Assembly (NCBI GenBank): GCA_947628685.1 | Contig: CANRAT010000041.1 | Coordinates: 1 to 12,717 of the forward strand | DNA from: an uncultured Bacilli bacterium | GTDB lineage: Bacteria > Bacillota_I > Bacilli_A > RF39 > UBA660 | Reading direction: 5' to 3' | DNA: 12,717 nucleotides | Shown here: one piece after another, positions 1-5,748 of the stretch | How positions within the stretch are numbered: position 1 is the first letter of the stretch | How the letters are laid out: each line of letters starts with the position of its first letter | Notes under the pieces: generated by a model | Told to the model about the DNA's origin: nothing | Seen by the model: only the letters and a program-made list of their open reading frames with translations | The model's database searches: none | Translations under genes and position numbers: made by a program

Positions 1-146
1 CTTACATATTCACTTGCGCTTATTTCAAGTGAGCTTATTTTTGATTTTTCTATTAAGTGTAATACTTGTGGAATAGCTATTAATGCTATAAAAGCTAATA
101 CCATTATTACTGCAAGTAGTTCTACTAAAGTAAATCCCTTTTTCAT
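1..146 (-). CDS. Type IV pilin-like (prepilin) protein, N-terminal fragment
   Basis: The first 48 residues of a prepilin are visible; the rest lies beyond the left edge. The protein begins MKKGFTLVELLAVI, a class III signal: a short basic leader, cleavage expected between Gly4 and Phe5, the conserved Glu at mature position 5, then a hydrophobic helix (to about residue 27, ending in a Pro) that anchors the subunit and later packs the pilus core. The family is processed by a PilD/ComC-type peptidase and assembled into type IV or competence pseudopili. The ATG is preceded by an AGGATAGGG-type ribosome site. The gene follows tsf but has its own promoter with an 11-G spacer tract, so its expression may be phase-variable. 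Major pilin, minor pilin or competence pseudopilin cannot be told apart from this fragment. Confidence 0.85.
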   Translation of the reverse strand, partial: MKKGFTLVELLAVIMVLAFIALIAIPQVLHLIEKSKISSLEISASEYV

Positions 147-170
147 ATACATCCCTATCCTTACACTTCT

Positions 171-202
171 ATTCTACCACGCCCCCCCCCCCTACATGTC
201 AA
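171..202 (-). promoter_or_regulatory. Promoter with poly-G spacer upstream of the pilin-like gene
   Basis: Reading the minus strand: a perfect -35 box TTGACA (202-197), a 20-nt spacer, then TAGAAT (176-171), one mismatch from consensus and preceded by an extended -10 TG (TGG at 179-177). The spacer contains eleven consecutive Gs (192-182). Removing three Gs would give the optimal 17-nt spacing. The start site would fall near 164, leaving a leader of about 18 nt before the ATG at 146. The -35 lies directly behind the tsf terminator, so the promoter is insulated from the upstream operon. Confidence 0.7.
182..192. repeat. Homopolymeric C/G tract, 11 nt
   Basis: Eleven consecutive C on the plus strand (G on the minus strand), flanked by T/A and G. 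No comparable G or C run occurs elsewhere in this AT-rich window. Such tracts are slippage-prone in replication. This one lies wholly inside the spacer between the -35 and -10 boxes of the pilin-like gene's promoter. Confidence 0.9.
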
Positions 203-206
203 GACT

Positions 207-233
207 AAAAAAAGCAAGGATTATTTTCCTTGC
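207..233 (-). terminator. Intrinsic terminator of the rpsB-tsf operon
   Basis: On the minus strand GCAAGG (233-228) and CCTTGC (219-214) form a six-base stem around an eight-base AT-rich loop that contains the tsf stop codon. Seven consecutive Ts follow (213-207). This is a classic Rho-independent terminator that overlaps the end of tsf and separates the translation operon from the pilin-like gene. Confidence 0.85.
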
Positions 234-1099
234 ATTTGTTTTGCAACTTCTTCTGCAAAATTTTCATTTCTTTTTTCCATTCCTTCGCCTACTTCAAAGC
301 GAATCATGTCTTTAATGGTACCACCATTATTTTTAACAAAATCAGCGACTGTTTCTTTATTTTCTGCCTTTACAAATATTTGATTTTCTAAACATACTTC
401 TTCATAATATTTTTTAACTTTACCAACTAGAATACCTTCTATTCTATCTAAAGGTTTTCCTTCATTTAGTAATTGTTCTTTCATTATCTCTTTTTCTTTA
501 TCAAGCACATCTGTTGGAACATCACTAGATTTAACATATAAAGGTTTCATAGCAGCAGCATGCATAGCAACATCTTTAGCAACACTTTGATTTGCACCAT
601 CTAATACAGTTAAAACTGCAATTTTTCCTCCCATATGTATATAATCTCCAAAACTTTCATTATCAGTTTTAGTTACTACTTCCATTCTTCTAAAACTTAG
701 TTTTTCACCTATTGTAGCAGTTTTTGAAACTATTAAATCTTCAATAGTACCTTCACCTACACTAAGTTTTAAAGCATCAGATAAAGTTTTTACATCACTA
801 TTTATTATAGTTTCAAGTATAGTATTTACCATATCAGTAAATTTTTCATTTTTAGCAACGAAGTCTGTTTCTGCATTAACTTCTATTATTACAGCCTTAT
901 TACCCTTAATAAGTATAGATGCTACTCCTTCTGCAGCAATTCTATCAGCCTTTTTTTGTGCTTTTGAAATACCTTTTTCCCTTAACCAATCTATTGCAGA
1001 ATCAATATTTCCATTAGTTTCTTCTAGTGCTTTTTTACAGTCTAACATTCCAGCACCTGTTTTATCTCTTAATTCTTTTACTAAACTTGCAGTAATCAT
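221..1099 (-). CDS. tsf: Elongation factor Ts
   Basis: EF-Ts is the cytoplasmic nucleotide-exchange factor that releases GDP from EF-Tu. The 292-residue length is normal. The N-terminal UBA-like domain (about residues 1-40) has the hallmark KELRDKTGAGMLDCKKAL, and the catalytic motif TDFVAKN is at residues 78-84, followed by the dimerisation/core domain. The start ATG is preceded by GAGAGGAG at good spacing, and residue 2 onward matches the family N-terminus, so the start is secure. It lies 87 bases behind rpsB in the usual rpsB-tsf order and is probably co-transcribed, with a weak hairpin between the two. The stop codon lies in the loop of the terminator at 207-233. Confidence 0.98.
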   Translation of the reverse strand: MITASLVKELRDKTGAGMLDCKKALEETNGNIDSAIDWLREKGISKAQKKADRIAAEGVASILIKGNKAVIIEVNAETDFVAKNEKFTDMVNTILETIINSDVKTLSDALKLSVGEGTIEDLIVSKTATIGEKLSFRRMEVVTKTDNESFGDYIHMGGKIAVLTVLDGANQSVAKDVAMHAAAMKPLYVKSSDVPTDVLDKEKEIMKEQLLNEGKPLDRIEGILVGKVKKYYEEVCLENQIFVKAENKETVADFVKNNGGTIKDMIRFEVGEGMEKRNENFAEEVAKQMQGK

Positions 1100-1157
1100 A
1101 ATTTTCTCCTCTCATAAAACAAAGTCAAAAATAAACTTTTATTTAAATTTAATATAA

Positions 1158-1180
1158 AAAGATGATTATTAATCATCTTT
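1158..1180 (-). terminator. rpsB-tsf intercistronic hairpin (weak terminator or processing site)
   Basis: A perfect ten-base inverted repeat (AAAGATGATT / AATCATCTTT, loop ATT) sits seven bases after the rpsB stop. On the minus strand the 3' arm runs into a five-T stretch. The stem is AT-rich and the T run short, so I expect partial termination or mRNA 3'-end stabilisation that lowers tsf relative to rpsB, not complete termination. No convincing separate tsf promoter was seen in the gap. Confidence 0.5.
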
Positions 1181-1186
1181 AGTTTT

Positions 1187-2227
1187 TTATTTTAAAGCTT
1201 CAATTAATTCAGCTTTTTTCATTGTAGAATAACCTTTTATTTCTCTTGATTTAGCAAGGTCTCGTAATTCAGAAACTGTTTTATCAGTCAAATCTTCTTT
1301 AACTGTGGCTTTTTCTTTAACAGTTTTTGAAACTTTTTCTTCCTTAACTTCTTCTTTAGTTTCTTCTACTTTTACTTCACTATCTAAACTTTTTGATGAT
1401 TTTTTCTTATCAAATTGTTTTTTATTTTTCTCAAATGGTTTTTCAACTACTTTTCTTTCTTCTTTTCTTTTAACTGTTTCTAATGCTCTTTTCATAATAT
1501 CTTGACCATTTTCATCAGTTTTTCCACTTACATAATCAACTATTTTTTCACCATTAGCCTCAAGTATAGCATTATTCATAACACCCATTATTAATTTAAC
1601 TGCTCTAATAGCATCATCATTTGCAGGTATTACGTAATCTACCATATCTGGATCACAATTAGTATCAACTATACCAAATACAGGTATATTTAATTTTCTT
1701 GCTTCACGAATAGCTATTTCTTCTTTAGATGGATCAACTATAATCATTGCTTGTGGTAATTTATCCATTGAACGAATACCACATAATAACTTATCTAATT
1801 TAGCATATTCTTTCTTTAAACCAATTACTTCTTTTTTAGGAAGTAAGTCAAATGTTCCATCTGCTTCCATTTTTTCAATAGTTTCTAATCTTTTTACTCT
1901 AGCTCTAATAGTTTTAAAGTTTGTAAGTGTTCCACCTAACCATCTTTCTGTTATGTAGTAAGAATCACTTTTAGTAGCCTCTTCTTTTACAGCCTCTTGA
2001 GCTTGTTTTCTTGTTCCAACAAAAATTGTTTTCCCACCATTTTTTGAAATTTCAAGTAAAGCATTATATGCTTCCTCTATTTTTTTTGCAGTTTTTTGCA
2101 AATCGATAATATAAATATCATCTCTTGAAGTAAAAATATACTCCTTCATTTTTGGATTCCATCTTTTTGTTTGATGTCCAAAATGAACTCCAGCCTCTAG
2201 TAAGTTGTTCATAGATACAACTGTCAT
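1187..2227 (-). CDS. rpsB: 30S ribosomal protein S2 with long C-terminal extension
   Basis: S2 is a protein of the small ribosomal subunit. Residues 1-235 hold the normal S2 fold: LEAGVHFGHQTKRWNPKM (10-27), the ITERWLGGTLTNF region (92-104), IVDPSKE (163-169) and the DYVIPANDDAIRAVKLI signature (197-213). Typical bacterial S2 is roughly 230-260 residues; this one has 346. The extra ~105 residues are a Lys/Glu-rich, probably disordered linker (about 240-312) followed by a compact segment (about 313-346, TVSELRDLAKSREIKGYS) that resembles the Rho N-terminal/SAP-like nucleic-acid-binding motif. There is no frameshift: the frame is open and ends at TAA. The start MTVVSM matches the family, with AAAGGGTGAT as ribosome site. 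Transcription starts from a good promoter about 100 bases upstream. Confidence 0.97.
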   Translation of the reverse strand: MTVVSMNNLLEAGVHFGHQTKRWNPKMKEYIFTSRDDIYIIDLQKTAKKIEEAYNALLEISKNGGKTIFVGTRKQAQEAVKEEATKSDSYYITERWLGGTLTNFKTIRARVKRLETIEKMEADGTFDLLPKKEVIGLKKEYAKLDKLLCGIRSMDKLPQAMIIVDPSKEEIAIREARKLNIPVFGIVDTNCDPDMVDYVIPANDDAIRAVKLIMGVMNNAILEANGEKIVDYVSGKTDENGQDIMKRALETVKRKEERKVVEKPFEKNKKQFDKKKSSKSLDSEVKVEETKEEVKEEKVSKTVKEKATVKEDLTDKTVSELRDLAKSREIKGYSTMKKAELIEALK

Positions 2228-2331
2228 TTTATCACCCTTTCGTTATTTCTTCCACTCATCTCAACTTTATACATCACCAAACGGCACTAGACATATAAAT
2301 CCAAGAGTGTGCAATTTAAAAAGCCATATAT

Positions 2332-2359
2332 ATTATAACATATTATATGACTTTTGCAA
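2332..2359 (-). promoter_or_regulatory. Promoter of rpsB-tsf
   Basis: The minus strand has TTGCAA (2359-2354), a 16-base spacer and a perfect TATAAT (2337-2332), with TGT just upstream giving an extended -10. Predicted start is near 2325, leaving an untranslated leader of about 98 bases before the rpsB ATG. The leader (2228-2325) contains CACT/AGTG complementarity but I could not match it to a known S2 autoregulatory leader. Confidence 0.7.
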
Positions 2360-2375
2360 CAATTTTTTTACGATT

Positions 2376-3017
2376 TTATATAACTCTTCTAATGTCCACT
2401 ATTGGCATCATATTAATATTATCTATTCTAATACCTAATTCTGGTGTAGATGCATGGACTACCTTACCATTTCCAATATAAATAGCAGAATGACTTGATA
2501 TGTTATTGTATCCATAAGAAACTATATCTGCTATTTGTATGTCATCATATGATACACTTACACCATCTTTTGCTTGAGTTGTTGTTACGCGAGATACTTT
2601 TATACTAAAATTTCTAAATACAGATTGAACAAATCCAGAGCAATCCGCACCATCTGTCAAACTTGTACCTCCAAGTACGTATGGATTTCCAACAAACTGC
2701 ACAGCAAAATTTGCTATTCTCTTTTGTAAATTTAATTTTTTTTCATTAGCAATTCTTTGCTTTCTTGCAATTTCTTCTTCTTTTTTTCTTTTTCTTTCAA
2801 TTAAATCGTTTAATTTATCATAATTTTCTTCAAAAAAATCAATTATTTCTACATTTGTTACTAAAACTTCTCTTTTTTCTTTTATTCCATATATTTCAAA
2901 TTCACTTACCTCTTTATCAAATCCAATTGCTGAAACTTTAATCGAAATAATAAAGAATGAAACTAAAGAGAAAACTAACAACTTACATAATTTATTCACA
3001 ATAATTCTCCTAAACAT
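2376..3017 (-). CDS. Secreted NlpC/P60-family peptidase
   Basis: Predicted exported cysteine endopeptidase that cuts peptide bonds in the peptidoglycan stem. The 213-residue protein has a signal peptide (basic MFRRIIVNKLCK, hydrophobic 13-26, likely cleavage after KVSA near residue 30), a charged helical/coiled-coil stretch (about 65-105, rich in Lys/Glu) and a C-terminal NlpC/P60 domain (about 103-213). Catalytic residues are visible: Cys126 in GADCSGF, His176 in SSHSAIYIGNG and His188 in VVHAS. An in-frame TTG lies immediately before the ATG; I choose the ATG at 3017 because it suits the signal peptide and the AAAAGG ribosome site. That site is inside an inverted repeat (3023-3039) that could mask it. 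The gene has its own promoter and is separate from the rpsB operon. Likely role: cell-wall remodelling or division. Confidence 0.9.
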   Translation of the reverse strand: MFRRIIVNKLCKLLVFSLVSFFIISIKVSAIGFDKEVSEFEIYGIKEKREVLVTNVEIIDFFEENYDKLNDLIERKRKKEEEIARKQRIANEKKLNLQKRIANFAVQFVGNPYVLGGTSLTDGADCSGFVQSVFRNFSIKVSRVTTTQAKDGVSVSYDDIQIADIVSYGYNNISSHSAIYIGNGKVVHASTPELGIRIDNINMMPIVDIRRVI

Positions 3018-3022
3018 CAATA

Positions 3023-3039
3023 TGCCTTTTTAAAAGGCA
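3023..3039 (-). promoter_or_regulatory. Inverted repeat masking the ribosome site of the NlpC/P60 gene
   Basis: TGCCTTTT and AAAAGGCA form a perfect eight-base inverted repeat around a single base in the 5' leader, six bases before the start codon. The only plausible Shine-Dalgarno sequence (AAAAGG) is the 3' arm. As RNA it could form a five- to six-base stem with a five- to seven-base loop that hides the ribosome site. There is no T run on the minus strand, so it is not a terminator of an upstream transcript. Confidence 0.4.
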
Positions 3040-3047
3040 CATTGTCG

Positions 3048-3076
3048 ATTATAACAAATTATTTGAATAAAGTCAA
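3048..3076 (-). promoter_or_regulatory. Promoter of the NlpC/P60 gene
   Basis: TTGACT (3076-3071), an exact 17-base spacer and TATAAT (3053-3048), with TGT just upstream as an extended -10. Start is predicted near 3041, giving a leader of about 25 bases that consists mostly of the inverted repeat at 3023-3039. Confidence 0.75.
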
Positions 3077-3109
3077 ATTGATACAAAATAGTATTAATTT
3101 TACATTTTT

Positions 3110-3730
3110 TTATTTAATTAATTTTAGGATTTTACTAGACTCTTCTGACTTTTTTTCATAATAACTCAAGTTCATAGAATTAATAGATTTTATAAATGCT
3201 TTTTCTATTTTAAATAACTCTATTTGTTGTGAAATATCATATCCTTTTAACAAATCAAAACGTTCTCTAATTAATAATTCAAGTAAAAACAATTCTTTTG
3301 GAATTAAAATCATATTGTCTAAATAAAAATTATCTGAATATAAACAAGTATCTACACGCTTATACCTAGTCCTTGGAAGTGTAAATAGTAAATATTGATT
3401 TTTTTGATTGCCAATTATTCTAACTAAAGGCATATATGCGAAAGTATCACTTTTAGAATTAATGTAGTATTTAGGACTTAAACTTGTTTCATTTACTACA
3501 AGTTTATGAGTTTTTAATTCTTTTGTATGATTTAGTTCATCATACTGAACATCAACTATTAAATTGGTGTGCCTGATAAGTCTTTGAAATATTGGTCTTC
3601 TTTCATTTGTTTTAGCAATAACACCTATAATGTTATCTTTAAAATTTTCTTTGTATTCTTTTATTTCTCTTTCTTTTGGTGTTGCTGTATATATTTCTAC
3701 TTCATCACCGTTTTTTTCATATAAATACAT
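3110..3730 (-). CDS. Uncharacterised soluble protein, 206 aa
   Basis: I do not recognise this protein. It has no signal peptide or membrane segment and is rich in Lys, Glu, Ile and Tyr, so it is probably cytoplasmic. The N-terminal half looks alpha/beta (ENFKDNIIGVIAKTNERRP near 28-46, LIVDVQYDEL near 57-66). The middle has alternating hydrophobic strands (YLLFTLPRTRYKRVDTC), and the C-terminal ~65 residues look helical (LFLLELLIRERFDLL, then a Lys/Ser-rich tail). Cys128 is its only cysteine and no catalytic motif stands out. It starts at an ATG behind a strong AAAGGAGTGA site and has an extended -10 promoter just upstream. It seems monocistronic: a terminator lies upstream and the next gene has its own promoter. 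The ribosome site, promoter and 206-codon length make it a real gene; function unknown. Confidence 0.75.
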   Translation of the reverse strand: MYLYEKNGDEVEIYTATPKEREIKEYKENFKDNIIGVIAKTNERRPIFQRLIRHTNLIVDVQYDELNHTKELKTHKLVVNETSLSPKYYINSKSDTFAYMPLVRIIGNQKNQYLLFTLPRTRYKRVDTCLYSDNFYLDNMILIPKELFLLELLIRERFDLLKGYDISQQIELFKIEKAFIKSINSMNLSYYEKKSEESSKILKLIK

Positions 3731-3755
3731 AAATTCACTCCTTTGAATCGCGTAT

Positions 3756-3764
3756 ATTATACCA
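3756..3764 (-). promoter_or_regulatory. Extended -10 promoter of the 206-aa gene
   Basis: TGGTATAAT (3764-3756) is a perfect -10 hexamer with the TGn extension. The -35 region is poor (TTATCG or TATCGC), typical of extended -10 promoters. The start would be near 3749, about 18 bases before the ATG. It lies just behind the terminator at 3792-3828. Confidence 0.55.
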
Positions 3765-3791
3765 CAAATTTTTAAAAAGCGATAAAAAATT

Positions 3792-3828
3792 AAAAGAGTA
3801 ATAACTATTCTATCGTTATTACTCTTTT
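3792..3828 (-). terminator. Intrinsic terminator of the pseudopilin transcription unit
   Basis: A perfect 14-base inverted repeat, AAAAGAGTAATAAC (3828-3815 on the minus strand) and its complement (3805-3792), has a nine-base loop. It is followed by AATTTTTTA. The stem includes the last codons of the Ig-pseudopilin gene, whose TAG stop begins the loop-side end, so the terminator overlaps the coding end as it does at tsf. On the plus strand the flanking sequence is also A/T-rich, but no gene approaches from that side. Confidence 0.85.
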
Positions 3829-4728
3829 AGCTGTTGTTGTATTGCCTGATGGATCTTTTGCAACATACTCTATTATATATTTTCCTGCTTTGCCAAATTC
3901 TATTGTGCCTGTTGTCTCAACAGTACAATAACTACTATTATCATTACAAATTACATCTTTCATTAAATCAAATGTTTCTTCGTTTATACTTATAGTAGCA
4001 CTCCCTGGTATTTTTAATACAGGTTTTTCATCATCAGCTACAATAATACTCCTTGTAATACTATTAGAAACTCCATTATCATCTACAACCGTATAATTTA
4101 TATGATATATTCCAGCCTTTTTAGTATCAATGCTAGATACTTGAGTATCATTATAAGTAATCCTTACTCTAACTTTATCAGTTAAATCCTCACCACTACT
4201 CGATGTTGCTTTATATGTGGCTTCCTCAAATGTTCCATTTAAATCAATGCTAGTTATATAATTTCCACTTGAATTTGCAGTTAAATTATTCAAAGTAATT
4301 ATTGGTTTATTATTAGTACTTGTAGGTGAAATACTATCCTTTACTATACTATATAAATAATTCCCATTTTTTTTAGCTAATTTATCATGATTTTCATATG
4401 AAGTTTCTACTCTTTTTATACTTATTACTAAACTATCATTAAAAGGCTCTCTTGTATTTGGATTTTTTATATCAGCATCTACTAGTCCTTCTTCTTTTAA
4501 TTCACTTAAAGTTATGTATACTATATTATCTTCCTTGGGCAATATATCTGAATTTTTTAATGACAAATCATATGCAGCATTTAATATTACGCTTATTTGT
4601 CTATCATATGTAGTTTCTTTACCTTTATTCACTATCATATTGACATTTGGTACTACTAAAATAAATATAATCACTATTATTGCGATTACTCCTAAGAGTT
4701 CTACAAGTGTAAATCCACTATTTTTCAT
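3805..4728 (-). CDS. Prepilin-like protein with two C-terminal Ig-like domains
   Basis: A 307-residue surface/pseudopilus protein. It begins MKNSGFTLVELLGVI: prepilin leader with predicted cleavage after Gly5, the Glu of the mature +5 position, and a hydrophobic helix to about residue 30. Residues 31-135 form a compact alpha/beta pilin-like head. Two beta-rich modules follow (about 141-231 and 233-307), each ending in the GIYxI/GKYxI...Y.VxDxxGN pattern of DUF5011/HYR-type bacterial Ig-like domains. Cys261 and Cys268 may form a disulfide. The tail suggests adhesion or a tip role, not a bulk fibre subunit. The ATG follows a GAGAGGTAA ribosome site, and the upstream gene stops nine bases before it. 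Third gene of a unit with the acidic membrane protein and CorB-like gene. The second prepilin in the window, at the left edge, is not adjacent. Confidence 0.85.
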   Translation of the reverse strand: MKNSGFTLVELLGVIAIIVIIFILVVPNVNMIVNKGKETTYDRQISVILNAAYDLSLKNSDILPKEDNIVYITLSELKEEGLVDADIKNPNTREPFNDSLVISIKRVETSYENHDKLAKKNGNYLYSIVKDSISPTSTNNKPIITLNNLTANSSGNYITSIDLNGTFEEATYKATSSSGEDLTDKVRVRITYNDTQVSSIDTKKAGIYHINYTVVDDNGVSNSITRSIIVADDEKPVLKIPGSATISINEETFDLMKDVICNDNSSYCTVETTGTIEFGKAGKYIIEYVAKDPSGNTTTAKRVITIE

Positions 4729-4737
4729 AATTACCTC

Positions 4738-5268
4738 TCATTCTTTAATTATGCTTAAAATTTTTGCAAATACAAATAAAATTTTATTGCTTTTATTAAT
4801 TGCAAACCCTTTTACTATTGCCTTTCCACCTATAGTTAACGCAGATATCATACCCATTATTAAAAGCGTTATTAATAAATCATTAAGTTTTAATTTATCT
4901 ACAATTTGGATTGCTATTACCGCACCTGTTGAACCTGATATAATTCCACATATATCACCAACAACATCATTGCAAAAACTAGATACTTTATCGGCATTTT
5001 TCTTTAACCTAACAGCCATTTTCGCACCTTTAACTTTTTGAGCAGCCATTGAATGAAATGTAGATTCATCTGATGCAGTTACTGAAACGCCAATCATGTC
5101 AAAAACTATTCCTATTACGATAAATAAAAGAGTTAACAAAATACCTGCTACTATATTTATATTTGGTATTGCCGTTTCGGATATAAAACTAAATACAATA
5201 GATATCATAAATGCCATTATTATAATTTTAATAATCCATTTATAATCAACTAAATTCTTTTTTTTCAT
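4738..5268 (-). CDS. CorB/CNNM-like (DUF21-type) membrane protein
   Basis: A 176-residue integral membrane protein with hydrophobic segments at about 11-30, 38-62, 102-123 and 130-155. The central motif DMIGVSVTASDESTFHSMAA (about 57-76), followed by KVKGAK and SSFCNDVVGDICGI (96-109), is characteristic of short Bacillota proteins often annotated as Mg2+/Co2+ transporter CorB-like, related to the DUF21/CNNM transmembrane domain. The cytoplasmic CBS and CorC domains of full CNNM proteins are absent, so transport activity is uncertain. It ends in TGA; reading that codon as Trp would fuse it in frame to the prepilin gene, destroying the latter's N-terminal signal, so standard stop use is supported. 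It lies nine bases behind the acidic membrane protein gene, within the same operon. The link to the pseudopilin is positional only. Confidence 0.7.
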   Translation of the reverse strand: MKKKNLVDYKWIIKIIIMAFMISIVFSFISETAIPNINIVAGILLTLLFIVIGIVFDMIGVSVTASDESTFHSMAAQKVKGAKMAVRLKKNADKVSSFCNDVVGDICGIISGSTGAVIAIQIVDKLKLNDLLITLLIMGMISALTIGGKAIVKGFAINKSNKILFVFAKILSIIKE

Positions 5269-5277
5269 AATTAATCA

Positions 5278-5652
5278 TTACCCAAAATAATCAAATATGC
5301 TTGGATCGAATCCATCTAATCCTGGAGTTTGAGAAGGAGTTTGGTTATTATCTATTTGATTATCATCTACTTTATTATCATCGGTATTGGTTTCATCTTC
5401 AGGTTTAGTTTCAGGAATTTCATCTTGACTATCCATATCTTCATTTGGTGTTTCGTTTGTATCATTTATTTCTGTATCATTTTCTTTTGAATTATTATCT
5501 ATTATTGTTTTACCTTGTTTTGTTAAACCTAATATTAACAATATAGTCAATATTATTACCAATATATATAATATTATTACTATTACTACATAATTTTTGG
5601 AATTACTATCTTTTTCAATATCCTTAAAATCTTCATCTATTTTATTATCCAT
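5278..5652 (-). CDS. Acidic single-pass membrane protein, low-complexity exterior
   Basis: A 124-residue protein with a short charged N-terminus, one strongly hydrophobic helix (about 21-43, YVVIVIILYILVIILTILLI) and an Asp/Glu/Asn/Thr-rich tail (48-115) of low complexity (for example DDNKVDDNQIDNNQTPSQTP), ending in GLDGFDPSIFDYFG. The tail is probably outside the membrane. No known domain is evident. It is the first gene of a three-gene unit with the CorB-like and Ig-pseudopilin genes. The ATG follows a weak GGTGATTAT site very close to the predicted transcription start. It could be an anchor or scaffold for a surface complex, but that is only inference. Confidence 0.7.
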   Translation of the reverse strand: MDNKIDEDFKDIEKDSNSKNYVVIVIILYILVIILTILLILGLTKQGKTIIDNNSKENDTEINDTNETPNEDMDSQDEIPETKPEDETNTDDNKVDDNQIDNNQTPSQTPGLDGFDPSIFDYFG

Positions 5653-5667
5653 ATAATCACCATAATA

Positions 5668-5696
5668 AGTATAACATAAAAGATAAAATATAACAA
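5668..5696 (-). promoter_or_regulatory. Promoter of the acidic protein / CorB-like / pseudopilin unit
   Basis: TTGTTA (5696-5691), a 17-base spacer and TATACT (5673-5668), preceded by TGT as an extended -10. The start would be near 5661, leaving a leader of only about nine bases. Confidence 0.6.
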
Positions 5697-5748
5697 TAAT
5701 CGATTTATATAAAAATTTAATGAAAACTTTATTATATACTAATACTTT

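Noticed and set aside
1305..1505. Plus-strand open frame opposite rpsB
   Set aside because: It is the antisense of the S2 Lys/Glu-rich tail, producing a Ser/Phe/Leu-rich artefact with no ribosome site.
2228..2325. Known ribosomal-protein leader motif upstream of rpsB
   Set aside because: The leader is long enough, but only a four-base CACT/AGTG pairing was visible and I could not match a described S2 leader.
4726..4740. Mycoplasma-type code (TGA read as Trp)
   Set aside because: TGA ends the CorB-like gene and acpS at the expected places; reading it as Trp would fuse the CorB-like protein in frame to a prepilin signal. All Trp codons examined are TGG.
4514..5041. Plus-strand 175-codon frame opposite the prepilin and CorB-like genes
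   Set aside because: It is antisense to two well-supported genes, low-complexity hydrophobic, and has no ribosome site or promoter.
5653..5748. Intrinsic terminator after the acyltransferase-3 gene
   Set aside because: Only short AT stems such as TATTA/TAATA are possible, with no convincing stem and T run together.
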